Assembly: GCA_002449785.1 (NCBI GenBank)
Contig: DJXP01000053.1
Coordinates: forward strand, 17,078-33,997
Reading direction: 5' to 3'
Length of the DNA: 16,920 nucleotides
Source of the DNA: Clostridiales bacterium UBA7001
Lineage (GTDB): Bacteria; Bacillota; Clostridia; TANB77; CAG-508
Of the stretch, positions 1 through 7,324 are shown piece by piece. The position numbers were made by a program, and so were the translations under genes. The notes beneath the pieces were generated by a model. It saw nothing but the letters and a program-made list of their open reading frames with translations, ran no database searches and was not told the origin of the DNA. Position 1 is the first letter of the stretch. Every line of letters starts with the position of its first letter.

Positions 1-10
1 TCTAAGGAAC

Positions 11-23
11 GTCCCTGAAGTCC
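11..23 (-). repeat. Degenerate GGAC...GGGAC repeat copy A, upstream of clpB
   Basis: The plus strand reads GTCCC, four bases, then GTCC just before the clpB ribosome binding site. Read on the minus strand it is GGAC-N4-GGGAC followed by GTTCC, which resembles the copy at 5392-5416. It is the most degenerate of the three copies, and the window edge hides what lies upstream. Confidence 0.3.
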
Positions 24-43
24 AAGAGAATGGAGGTGTTTGA

Positions 44-2638
44 ATGAATTCACAAAAATATACGCAAAAATCCTTGGAAGTGCTACAAAATGCACAAAAC
101 TTAGCAATAAGTAATCAAAATGCTCAAATTGAACAAGAACATTTATTATTAGCATTATGTGATGGTGATGAAAGCTTAATCAAAGAATTATTTAAGAAAA
201 TGGGAGTGTTTTCTAGCAATTTTGAAAATGAATTAAATAAAAAAATAAATAATATGCCAAAAATGACAGGAGGAAGCAGAAGAGCAGATAGTATTTATGT
301 ATCGCAAGATGTAGATATTGTTCTTACTGAATCTGAAAAAATTGCAGAAAGAATGAAGGATGACTATGTTTCTGTTGAACATATTATGATTTCACTATTT
401 GATAACGCTTCTAATAGTATGAAGGAATTATTTAAAAAGTATGGTATTAATAAAAATGCTTTTTTAAAAGAATTATCGAATGTTAGAGGAAATACTAGAG
501 TAACTTCTGACAATCCGGAAAGCACTTATAATGTGCTTAAAAAATATGGACAAGATTTAGTTGAAATGGCACGAGGTCAAAAGTTAGATCCTGTTATTGG
601 AAGAGACACTGAAATTAGAAATGTAATTAGAATTTTATCACGTAAAACGAAAAATAATCCATGTTTAATTGGTGAGCCAGGCGTTGGAAAAACTGCAATT
701 GCAGAAGGATTAGCTTTAAGAATTGTTAGAGGAGATGTTCCAGAAGGCTTAAAAGAATGTACAATTTTTTCTTTAGATATGGGAGCTTTAGTTGCAGGTG
801 CAAAATATAGAGGAGAATTTGAAGAGAGGTTAAAAGCAGTTCTTCAAGAAATTAAGAAAAGTGATGGTAGAATTATATTATTTATTGATGAAATTCATAC
901 TATTGTTGGCGCAGGGAAAACTGACGGAGCAATGGATGCAGGAAACTTATTAAAACCAATGTTAGCAAGAGGAGAACTTCACTGTATAGGAGCTACAACA
1001 TTAAATGAATATAGACAGTATATTGAAAAAGACCAAGCTTTAGAAAGACGTTTTCAACCTGTTATGGTAGATGAACCTACTGTTGAAGATACTATTTCAA
1101 TTTTAAGAGGATTAAAAGAAAGATATGAAGTATATCATGGTGTTAAAATATCTGATAATAGTTTAATTGCAGCTGCAACACTTTCACATAGGTATATATC
1201 AGACAGATTTTTGCCTGATAAAGCAATAGATTTAGTTGATGAAGCATGTTCAATGATAAAAACCGAGATGAAATCAATGCCAACTGAGTTAGATGAAGTT
1301 TCAAGAGAAATTATGCAGCTTGAAATAGAAGAAGCATCACTTTCAAAAGAAACAGACGAGATTTCTAAAAGCCGTTTACTAGATATCCAAAAAGAAAAAT
1401 CTGAACTTAAAGATAAATTTGGAGAAATGAAAGCCAAATGGGAAAATGAGAAAAAATCTATTGAAAAAGTTCAAAAATTAAGAGAAGAAATTGAAAAAGT
1501 AAATTCTGAAATAGAAAAAGCAGAAAGAAATTATGAATTAAATAAAGCTGCAGAACTTAAATATGGAAAACTTCCAGAACTTCAAAAAGAGCTTGAAAAA
1601 GAAGATGAAGAAAATGAGAAAAATAAAGAATCTGGACTTTTAAGAAGTAAAGTTACAGAAGATGAAATTTCTAAAATTGTTTCTAAGTGGACAGGTATAC
1701 CAGTTAGTAAACTTATGGAAGGTGAAAGAGAGAAAATATTGCATTTAAAAGATATTTTACATGAAAGAGTAATTGGACAAGATGAAGCAGTAGTTGATGT
1801 ATCAGAGGCAATAATGCGTTCAAGAGCGGGAATTTCGGATCCTAAAAAACCAATAGGTTCATTTATGTTTTTAGGTCCTACTGGTGTTGGTAAAACTGAG
1901 CTCGCCAAAAGCCTTGCTGAAGCCTTATTTGATGATGAACACAATATGGTAAGAATAGATATGTCTGAATATATGGAAAAATATTCTGTATCAAGATTAA
2001 TTGGCGCACCTCCAGGATATGTTGGATATGAAGAAGGTGGACAGCTTACAGAAGCAGTTAGAAGAAAACCATATTCTGTTGTTTTATTTGATGAAATTGA
2101 AAAAGCACATCCAGATGTATTTAATGTTCTACTTCAGGTTTTAGATGATGGTAGAATTACAGATTCTCAAGGTAGAACCGTGGACTTTAAAAATACTATA
2201 ATAATTTTAACATCAAACTTGGGCTCAGATATTATTTTAGATGGAATAGATGAAAATGGAGATATTTCAGAAGAAGCAAAAGATAAAGTTCAGGAGCTTT
2301 TAAAGAGAAGCTTTAGACCAGAATTTTTAAACAGACTAGATGAAATTGTATTTTATAAACCATTAAAGAAAGATGAAATATCAAAAATATTAGAGTTATT
2401 ATTAGTAGATTTGCAAAAGAGATTAGAAGACAAGCATATTATAATTAATTTAACAGAGAGTGCAAAACAATATTTAATAGATAATGGATATGATGAAGTT
2501 TATGGAGCAAGACCTTTAAAAAGATTTGTTAGGAAAAAACTAGAAACATTGATTGCTGAAAAAATATTAAAAGGCGATATTCATCCAATGGAAGAAGTAC
2601 AAATAGATTGCAAAAATAATGAGCTTGTTTTAGAATAA
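44..2638 (+). CDS. clpB: ATP-dependent disaggregase/chaperone ClpB
   Basis: This is a full-length (864 aa) Hsp100 AAA+ disaggregase, which with DnaK pulls polypeptides out of cytoplasmic aggregates through a hexameric pore. In order it shows the Clp N-domain (about 1-145), the first AAA+ module with Walker A GEPGVGKT at 210-217 and Walker B ILFIDEIH, and a long charged coiled-coil middle domain (about 395-525). The second AAA+ module has Walker A GPTGVGKT at 611-618 and VVLFDEIEKAHP, followed by the C-terminal D2-small domain. The long middle domain separates ClpB from the shorter-linker ClpC and ClpE, and no ClpP-docking loop was recognised. The ATG follows TGGAGGTG at good spacing. Heat-shock operators such as CIRCE or CtsR boxes would lie before the window, so regulation cannot be judged. 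A terminator follows, so the gene is probably the last or only gene of its unit. Confidence 0.97.
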   Translation: MNSQKYTQKSLEVLQNAQNLAISNQNAQIEQEHLLLALCDGDESLIKELFKKMGVFSSNFENELNKKINNMPKMTGGSRRADSIYVSQDVDIVLTESEKIAERMKDDYVSVEHIMISLFDNASNSMKELFKKYGINKNAFLKELSNVRGNTRVTSDNPESTYNVLKKYGQDLVEMARGQKLDPVIGRDTEIRNVIRILSRKTKNNPCLIGEPGVGKTAIAEGLALRIVRGDVPEGLKECTIFSLDMGALVAGAKYRGEFEERLKAVLQEIKKSDGRIILFIDEIHTIVGAGKTDGAMDAGNLLKPMLARGELHCIGATTLNEYRQYIEKDQALERRFQPVMVDEPTVEDTISILRGLKERYEVYHGVKISDNSLIAAATLSHRYISDRFLPDKAIDLVDEACSMIKTEMKSMPTELDEVSREIMQLEIEEASLSKETDEISKSRLLDIQKEKSELKDKFGEMKAKWENEKKSIEKVQKLREEIEKVNSEIEKAERNYELNKAAELKYGKLPELQKELEKEDEENEKNKESGLLRSKVTEDEISKIVSKWTGIPVSKLMEGEREKILHLKDILHERVIGQDEAVVDVSEAIMRSRAGISDPKKPIGSFMFLGPTGVGKTELAKSLAEALFDDEHNMVRIDMSEYMEKYSVSRLIGAPPGYVGYEEGGQLTEAVRRKPYSVVLFDEIEKAHPDVFNVLLQVLDDGRITDSQGRTVDFKNTIIILTSNLGSDIILDGIDENGDISEEAKDKVQELLKRSFRPEFLNRLDEIVFYKPLKKDEISKILELLLVDLQKRLEDKHIIINLTESAKQYLIDNGYDEVYGARPLKRFVRKKLETLIAEKILKGDIHPMEEVQIDCKNNELVLE

Positions 2639-2656
2639 AGATTTTTAATATTATTT

Positions 2657-2691
2657 TTTTATTCCCCTATATTTTATATAGGGGAATAAAA
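2657..2691 (+). terminator. Intrinsic terminator after clpB
   Basis: A perfect 15-bp stem (2657-2671 with 2677-2691) with a CCCC/GGGG core and a 5-base loop lies 18 bases after the clpB stop. Only three Ts follow the stem on the plus strand, so the U-tract is weak. T runs on the 5' side and As on the 3' side are absorbed into the stem. It separates clpB from the alarmone synthetase gene. Confidence 0.6.
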
Positions 2692-2727
2692 TTTAAGTAT
2701 AAAAAAATTCATATAATTTTCATATTA

Positions 2728-2756
2728 TTTTAATGCAAATATTATAAAAATATGAT
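2728..2756 (+). promoter_or_regulatory. Possible promoter for the alarmone synthetase
   Basis: TATGAT at 2751-2756 is a good -10 box, but the -35 position 17 bases upstream is only TTTTAA. The region is very AT-rich, so a chance match is possible. Its place between the clpB terminator and the next ATG supports a promoter somewhere here. Confidence 0.35.
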
Positions 2757-2782
2757 ATAAGGAAAATGGATATGGAGGAAGT

Positions 2783-3388
2783 ATGGAAAATGCATCTTTT
2801 TACAAAGACTCAATTGTCTTGTTAGATGGAGTTATTGAAGAGATAATTGCCAGAATTAATGTTATTAGAAAATATAAAAAAGTTCATAATGATAGAGATC
2901 CTATAGAGTATATATTATCACGAGTAAAGTCTGAAAAAAGTATGAAGGAAAAACTTGAAAGAAAGGGATTAGAAGTTACTTTAGATAATGCACTCCATAA
3001 AATATATGATGCAGCAGGAATCAGAATAATATGTGCATATATTGATGATGTTTACGCTGTAGTGGATATGCTTAAACAATTTAGTGATTTGAAAATTCTG
3101 CATGAAAAAGATTACATTAAAAATCCAAAAGAGAATGGATATAGAAGTTTTCATATAGTTTTTGAAGTTCCATTAGATATTGGTGGAAAAATTCATCCAG
3201 TAAATATTGAAATTCAAATTAGAACAATTGCTATGGATTTTTGGTCAAATTTAGAACATCAAATGAAATATAAAAAAGATATAAACAATCAATCAATGAT
3301 AGTTTCTGAACTTAAAAATTGTGCTGATGAGATTGCAAGTATAGATATAAAAATGCAAACAATTAGAAAGATGATTGAAAAAGGTTAG
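2783..3388 (+). CDS. Small alarmone synthetase, RelQ/RelP (YjbM/YwaC) type
   Basis: The 201-aa protein is a stand-alone RelA/SpoT synthetase domain, which transfers pyrophosphate from ATP to GDP or GTP to make (p)ppGpp. Visible signatures are the basic substrate-binding stretch around SRVKSEKSMKEKL (residues 46-58), AGIRIICAY, NGYRS at 118-122 and EIQIRT at 143-148. There is no HD hydrolase domain and no TGS/ACT regulatory region, so it should only synthesise alarmone, as known for RelQ and RelP. Its length matches those families (about 210 aa). I cannot decide between RelQ and RelP from sequence alone, so no symbol is given. The ATG follows GGAGGAAGT. It lies between the clpB terminator and the promoter of the two-component operon, so it is probably expressed alone. 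Small synthetases of this type usually respond to envelope or alkaline stress through transcription; that role is inference here. Confidence 0.92.
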   Translation: MENASFYKDSIVLLDGVIEEIIARINVIRKYKKVHNDRDPIEYILSRVKSEKSMKEKLERKGLEVTLDNALHKIYDAAGIRIICAYIDDVYAVVDMLKQFSDLKILHEKDYIKNPKENGYRSFHIVFEVPLDIGGKIHPVNIEIQIRTIAMDFWSNLEHQMKYKKDINNQSMIVSELKNCADEIASIDIKMQTIRKMIEKG

Positions 3389-3403
3389 AGAAAAAAATAT
3401 TAT
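3375..3403 (+). promoter_or_regulatory. Promoter of the two-component operon
   Basis: TTGAAA (3375-3380), exactly 17 bases, then TATTAT (3398-3403) make a near-consensus sigma-A promoter. The -35 box lies within the last codons of the alarmone synthetase. Transcription would start near 3410, only about six bases before the hairpin at 3416-3459. Confidence 0.6.
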
Positions 3404-3415
3404 AAATAATAAAAG

Positions 3416-3459
3416 AGGTGTCCCTTTTTGCTGTCCTAATAGTCAAAAAGGGGGCGCCT
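3416..3459 (+). promoter_or_regulatory. 5' UTR hairpin before the response regulator
   Basis: The arm AGGTGTCCCTTTTTG (3416-3430) pairs with 3444-3459, leaving one bulged G and two G-U pairs, around a 13-base loop. The AGGTG/CGCCT base makes it one of the most GC-rich patches in the window. It is followed by AAAATGGAGG, the ribosome binding site, not by a U-tract, so it is not a normal terminator. It could protect the mRNA 5' end, bind a regulator, or be a mobile repeat that happens to sit in the leader. Confidence 0.6.
3420..3436 (-). repeat. GGAC...GGGAC repeat copy B, inside the 5' UTR hairpin
   Basis: On the minus strand this reads GGACAG, six bases, GGGACA. The copy at 5392-5416 has GGACAG, two bases, GGGACA. 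Here the element forms the 5' arm and part of the loop of the hairpin before the response regulator. Confidence 0.35.
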
Positions 3460-3473
3460 AAAATGGAGGAAAA

Positions 3474-4139
3474 ATGAAAATATTAGTAGCTGATGATGAA
3501 AAAGATTTAGCTAGAGCAACAAGGATGATATTAAATTATAGTGGTTATGATGTTGATGTAGCTTATAATGGAAAAGAGGCTTTGGAAAAAGTAAAAAACG
3601 ATAATTATGATATTATTATACTAGATATAATGATGCCTATAATGGATGGAATTGAAGCATTAAAAGAAATGAGAAAAGCTGGCATTAATACTCCTATAAT
3701 TTTGTTAACAGCAAAAGCAGGAATTGATGATAAGGTTGAAGGTCTTGATGCTGGTGCAAATGATTACTTAACCAAACCATTTAATAAAAAAGAATTACTA
3801 GCAAGAATAAGGGCTTTAACTAGAACAAATGAAGAAAAAGAGCAAAAATATCAGATAGGAAATATTATTTTTAATAAGGAAACTGCTGAGATATCTAGTA
3901 GTAAAGCAGCACTTCATTTATCAAATAAAGAATGCGAATTAATGGAAATGCTACTTAAAAATTCCGAAAAGAAAATAGCACGTTCTGATATTTACAAAAG
4001 AATATGGCAAGATGAAGATGCTGATGAAAGTATTGTTCCAATGTACATTTCATACATACAAGATAAGTTTTCTGCATTAGATGCAAATGTGAAGATTAAT
4101 GATGATAATAATGAATATAAATTGGAGAATATAGTATGA
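3474..4139 (+). CDS. OmpR/PhoB-family response regulator
   Basis: This 221-aa regulator has a receiver domain at residues 1-118 with acidic residues D7 and D8, phospho-acceptor D51 (in ILDIMMP), T79 and K101 (in TKPF). A winged-helix DNA-binding domain follows (about 128-219, with SNKECELMEMLL). The histidine kinase encoded next should phosphorylate it, after which it would bind DNA as a dimer. The stop codon overlaps the kinase start in an ATGA, so the two are translationally coupled. The ATG follows GGAGGAAAA. The C-terminal domain is more divergent than the receiver: the recognition helix lies in SIVPMYISYIQDKF, where PhoB members normally have TVDVHIRRLR. Its target genes cannot be read from the sequence, although the downstream ccdA and thioredoxin genes are candidates for co-transcription. 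Confidence 0.94.
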   Translation: MKILVADDEKDLARATRMILNYSGYDVDVAYNGKEALEKVKNDNYDIIILDIMMPIMDGIEALKEMRKAGINTPIILLTAKAGIDDKVEGLDAGANDYLTKPFNKKELLARIRALTRTNEEKEQKYQIGNIIFNKETAEISSSKAALHLSNKECELMEMLLKNSEKKIARSDIYKRIWQDEDADESIVPMYISYIQDKFSALDANVKINDDNNEYKLENIV

Positions 4140-5356
4140 TAGGAAAATTACAAAGAAGATTTGTATTAATAGCTATGTTTGTTGCAATAGTTGTAACAAA
4201 TACAATTTATGGTTTTATAGCATTTGAAAACTATAGAATACTAAATAAAAGAGCTGATATTATTTTAGACTTGATTTCTGGGAATAATGGTGAAATGCCA
4301 GAATATAATGATGCTCACAAGATTTATGATGGAATAATTACTAGAGAAACCAAATTTCAAGTAAGATATTTTTCTGTAAAACTTGATTCTTCAGACAAAG
4401 TAATTAGTTCAAATATGAATAATATTATAGCAATTTCTCCAGATAATGTTGAAAAAATGATTTTAGAAATAAAAGAGAATAAAAGTAGTAGAGGATATTT
4501 TGGAGATTATAAATATAAAATAAATGTAGATGGTGCTGGAAATAAAATGATTGTGGTTTTAGATTGCACACAAGAGCTTAATAATTTATCTCAATCAAAT
4601 AGTAAATCTATAGTTATTATTTTAACAGGACTTACAATAGTTTTTGTATTGCTTTCTGTTATTTCAAAAAGAGTGCTTTCTCCAATTATAGAAAGTATTG
4701 AAAAACAAAACCAGTTTATTTCTAATGCAGGTCATGAACTTAAAACTCCGATTGCTGTTATTATGGCTGATGCAGAAGTTTTAGAAATGGTAGAAAACAA
4801 TCCTGAAAGTTTGGAACTAATTACAAGTATAAAGAAACAAGCAGAAAGATTAAATGGACTTACAGCTACACTTCTTCATTTAGCTAAGGCAGAGGAGGGA
4901 AGACTCGATTCAGAAATAACAGAGTTTTCAATTACAGAATTGATAAAAGATGAAATAAATGAATTTAAGTATTTGGCAAAAGAAAAAGAAATTTCTTTTA
5001 ATGATACAACTGATATTAGTATAATAGCAGATAGGAATAGTATTAAAGAGCTAATAATAATATTTTTAGATAATGCAATAAAATACTCAGATGAAAATGG
5101 AAAAATAAAAATATTTGTTGAAAGACAGGGAAAAAATGTGAAAGTCCAGTTTATGAATACATGTGAGAATCCAAAATCTATAAATATTAATAAGATATTT
5201 GATAGATTTTATAGAGAAGATAAATCCAGAAATAAGAAAAAAGATGGATATGGAATTGGACTTTCAATGGCAAAATCTATTGTAGATATTCACAGAGGAA
5301 AGATTTCAGCTAGTATTACTAAAGATAATTATGTATGTTTTACTGTAATTTTATAA
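4136..5356 (+). CDS. Membrane sensor histidine kinase (HisKA/HATPase_c)
   Basis: The 406-aa protein has a membrane segment at about 7-29, an extracytoplasmic sensor region (about 30-155) with no domain I can name, and a second membrane segment at about 158-178. The dimerisation/phospho-acceptor helix carries H200 (in NAGHELKTP). The ATP-binding domain has the N-box with D312 and N313 (LDNAIKYS), DRFYRED, and the G-box GYGIGLSMA at 371-379. It is expected to autophosphorylate H200 and pass the phosphate to D51 of the regulator encoded just upstream. The start overlaps the regulator stop by four bases (ATGA). No HAMP domain is evident between the second membrane segment and H200; only about 20 residues separate them. 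The signal sensed is unknown. Confidence 0.95.
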   Translation: MIGKLQRRFVLIAMFVAIVVTNTIYGFIAFENYRILNKRADIILDLISGNNGEMPEYNDAHKIYDGIITRETKFQVRYFSVKLDSSDKVISSNMNNIIAISPDNVEKMILEIKENKSSRGYFGDYKYKINVDGAGNKMIVVLDCTQELNNLSQSNSKSIVIILTGLTIVFVLLSVISKRVLSPIIESIEKQNQFISNAGHELKTPIAVIMADAEVLEMVENNPESLELITSIKKQAERLNGLTATLLHLAKAEEGRLDSEITEFSITELIKDEINEFKYLAKEKEISFNDTTDISIIADRNSIKELIIIFLDNAIKYSDENGKIKIFVERQGKNVKVQFMNTCENPKSININKIFDRFYREDKSRNKKKDGYGIGLSMAKSIVDIHRGKISASITKDNYVCFTVIL

Positions 5357-5391
5357 CAGATAGTGGGATTTGGGATTTTGTCTGAAAAAAT

Positions 5392-5416
5392 GGACAGATG
5401 GGACAGTTCTTTTGTC
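5392..5416 (+). repeat. GGAC...GGGAC repeat copy C, upstream of ccdA
   Basis: The plus strand reads GGACAG, two bases, GGGACAGTTC, then TTTTGTC. It is the clearest copy of the motif also seen at 11-23 and 3420-3436. Its shape, GGGAC-nGTTCTTTT-GTC, reminds me of small REP-like palindromes scattered in many clostridial genomes, some linked to Y1 (Transposase_17) enzymes. No such transposase is in the window, so that link is recall and inference. Confidence 0.4.
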
Positions 5417-5433
5417 AAATAAAGGAAGGATTT

Positions 5434-6072
5434 ATGAATTATTTATTTACATTTTTGGAAGGTATTGCTAGCTTTATTTCTCCATGCATATTACCACTGC
5501 TTCCAGTTTATATTTCTTATTTTGCAGGTAAAGATGAAAAAAAGGTTTCTAAAGCAGTAATTAATTCAATAGGATTTGTTATAGGATTTTCAGTAGTATT
5601 TATATTATTGGGAGTATTTGCTTCAACATTTGGAAACTTTATTTCTAATAAAATTCAATATTTGAAGATTATTTTCGGAATTATTATTATTTTATTAGGA
5701 TTAAATTATATGGAAATAATAAATATAAAAATTCTAAATTATTCATCTGGAATAAATCGAAAATATGATAATTTGAATCTAATTAAATCAATTTTATTCG
5801 GAATTATTTTTTCAGTAAGCTATACTCCTTGTGTGGGAACATTTTTGAGTTCATCTTTATTGTTAATTACAAGTGAAAATAGCTTTATGCAAGGAATAAT
5901 ACTTATGTCTTTATTTTCTTTAGGATTAGGTTTGCCTTTTATTATATCAGCTTTTCTTATTGAAAAAATGAAAAACGTATTTGATATAATAAAAAACAAT
6001 TACAAAATTATAAAAATATTTTCAGGAGTTTTGCTGATTTTTATGGGAGTTTATATGATTTTTTTTGTTTAA
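5434..6072 (+). CDS. ccdA: CcdA/DsbD-type thiol-reductant transport membrane protein
   Basis: This 212-aa polytopic membrane protein belongs to the CcdA family, which carries electrons from cytoplasmic thioredoxin across the membrane to extracytoplasmic thiol proteins. The two conserved proline-cysteine sites are visible: C18 in FISPCILPLLP and C133 in SYTPCVG. About six hydrophobic segments span the protein. I chose the ATG at 5434 because AAGGAAGG stands five bases before it and the protein then starts with the usual short lead into the first membrane helix. An in-frame ATG at 5398 would add 12 residues translated from a repeat element and has no ribosome binding site. The gene lies 77 bases after the kinase without a visible terminator or good promoter, and 10 bases before its thioredoxin partner. 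Confidence 0.9.
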   Translation: MNYLFTFLEGIASFISPCILPLLPVYISYFAGKDEKKVSKAVINSIGFVIGFSVVFILLGVFASTFGNFISNKIQYLKIIFGIIIILLGLNYMEIINIKILNYSSGINRKYDNLNLIKSILFGIIFSVSYTPCVGTFLSSSLLLITSENSFMQGIILMSLFSLGLGLPFIISAFLIEKMKNVFDIIKNNYKIIKIFSGVLLIFMGVYMIFFV

Positions 6073-6082
6073 TGGAGGAGAT

Positions 6083-6535
6083 ATGAAAGAAAAAATAAAA
6101 TTTATTATTATTGTGTTAGTATTTGTTTTATTATTAATAAGTATAAGCATTTTTATGAAAAATAAAACAACAGTAACAATTAATAATAATGAAATGGAAA
6201 ATCAATCTAATAATAAATATAAAAGTAATGTTATAGAAGTTACAAGAGAAAATTTTGAAGAAGAAGTTTTAAATTCAGATAAAAAAGTATTAATTGATTT
6301 TTATGCAACATGGTGTGAACCATGTAAGCAATTATCTCCTATAATTGATAAAGTTTCTTTAGAAGCTACAAATGTAAAATTTGTTAGAATAGATGTTGAC
6401 AAAAACGAACAACTATCATATGTATATAGAATTCAATATATGCCTACTTTAATTGTAGTTGAAAATGGAAATGAAATAAATAGATCTATTGGATTGATAG
6501 ATAAAAATAGCATATTAGAATTGATTGAAAAATAG
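6083..6535 (+). CDS. Membrane-anchored thioredoxin-like protein
   Basis: A single N-terminal membrane segment (about 5-24) is followed by a polar linker rich in Asn and Lys (about 25-48). A thioredoxin fold (about 50-150) follows, with the active site WCEPC (C78 and C81) in a DFYATWCEPCK context and the cis-proline P121 in YMPTL. The domain should face outside the membrane. There it would take electrons from CcdA, 10 bases upstream, and reduce or isomerise disulfides in surface proteins or apocytochromes. The ATG at 6083 follows GGAGGAG at seven-base spacing. A TTG at 6065 lies within the end of ccdA and is unlikely to be used. The 150-aa length fits a ResA- or TlpA-like protein, but the typical ResA insert was not recognised. 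Confidence 0.9.
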   Translation: MKEKIKFIIIVLVFVLLLISISIFMKNKTTVTINNNEMENQSNNKYKSNVIEVTRENFEEEVLNSDKKVLIDFYATWCEPCKQLSPIIDKVSLEATNVKFVRIDVDKNEQLSYVYRIQYMPTLIVVENGNEINRSIGLIDKNSILELIEK

Positions 6536-6577
6536 AAAAATAAGCATTAAATTAAAATTAATAAAGACGGTAAAACT

Positions 6578-6628
6578 ATGTATACAGATTTGTTAGATAG
6601 CCAAGAAATGAAAGGAATAATAAATTGA
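6578..6628 (+). CDS. Possible 16-codon leader ORF before tsaC
   Basis: ATG at 6578 opens 16 sense codons (MYTDLLDSQEMKGIIN), ending in TGA one base before the tsaC ATG. It contains the AAAGGA (6611-6616) that is the only candidate ribosome binding site for tsaC, so its translation could couple to tsaC. Its own start lacks a good Shine-Dalgarno sequence (only GACGG nearby). The open frame extends upstream to a stop at 6548-6550. It may be a leader peptide, the remnant of a lost gene, or chance; I do not recognise the sequence. Confidence 0.2.
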   Translation: MYTDLLDSQEMKGIIN

Positions 6629-6629
6629 A

Positions 6630-7235
6630 ATGAAAACATATACTCAAGAACAAATAGATGAACTTGCTGAAATATTAAGAAACGATGGGGTAATAAGTGT
6701 ACCGACTGATACCATTTTTGGCATTTGTGCACGTGTGAATTCAAAAACTGCTTATGAGAATTTAATAAAAGCTAAGAATAGACCATTATCAAAGCTATTT
6801 CCAATTATGTGTGCAGACATAGAGCAAATAAATAGTATAGCTATTGTTGATGAAAAAGCCAAAATACTCATAAATGCCTTTATGCCAGGTCCTATTACAT
6901 TAATTTTAAAGAGTAAATCTAACTTGCCTAAATATGCTAATAATGGTGGAACAACTGTTGCAATAAGAATGGCTACAGCAAATGTATTAAAAGAATTAAT
7001 AAAAAAAACAGGAAGTCCTATTTTTTTAACTAGTGCTAACCAAAGTGGTATGCCAACATGTACAAATTTAAATGAAATTGAAAAAGCTTGTCCTAGTATA
7101 GATGGAATGATGGAAGGAACAATTTCATTTGGAAAGGGAAGTACAATAGTAGATTGTTCTAAAAATGAGATTAAAATACTAAGAGAAGGCCCTATAACAA
7201 TGGAAAAAATACAAGAAAAATTGCATAATTGTTAA
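6630..7235 (+). CDS. tsaC: L-threonylcarbamoyladenylate synthase, short TsaC (YrdC) type
   Basis: The 201-aa protein is a YrdC-domain enzyme that uses threonine, bicarbonate and ATP to make threonylcarbamoyl-AMP, the precursor of t6A37 in ANN-decoding tRNAs. Signatures are VPTDTIFG at residues 24-31, the basic KNRPLSK stretch, FMPGPITLIL, VAIRM and LTSANQSG (T134-S135-A136-N137). Its length matches E. coli TsaC; the C-terminal Sua5 domain of longer homologues is absent. The ATG is preceded by a weak AAAGGA about 13 bases upstream. The tiny ORF ending one base before the start may aid initiation by coupling. There is no clear terminator between the thioredoxin gene and this one, so it may share that transcript. 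Confidence 0.93.
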   Translation: MKTYTQEQIDELAEILRNDGVISVPTDTIFGICARVNSKTAYENLIKAKNRPLSKLFPIMCADIEQINSIAIVDEKAKILINAFMPGPITLILKSKSNLPKYANNGGTTVAIRMATANVLKELIKKTGSPIFLTSANQSGMPTCTNLNEIEKACPSIDGMMEGTISFGKGSTIVDCSKNEIKILREGPITMEKIQEKLHNC

Positions 7236-7242
7236 GTTATTG

Positions 7243-7271
7243 TTGATTTATTATGTAAAGTGTGCTATAAT
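7243..7271 (+). promoter_or_regulatory. Promoter of the GNAT gene
   Basis: TTGATT (7243-7248), 17 bases, then TATAAT (7266-7271), with a TG one base upstream of the -10 box (extended -10). This is one of the best promoter matches in the window. The start would be near 7278, giving a leader of about 47 bases. Confidence 0.75.
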
Positions 7272-7324
7272 ATACATGTTATATTAGTATTCTTAAGAAA
7301 ATATTTGATATAGGAGAGGATAAA

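Noticed and set aside
1135..1944. Minus-strand open frames of 100 and 120 residues opposite clpB.
   Set aside because: ClpB is continuous and motif-complete here; the Ser-rich reverse frames are typical antisense of Glu/Lys-rich coding sequence.
6065..6082. TTG start for the thioredoxin at 6065.
   Set aside because: It overlaps the ccdA end and would place GGAGGAG inside the coding region; the ATG at 6083 is correctly spaced after that site.
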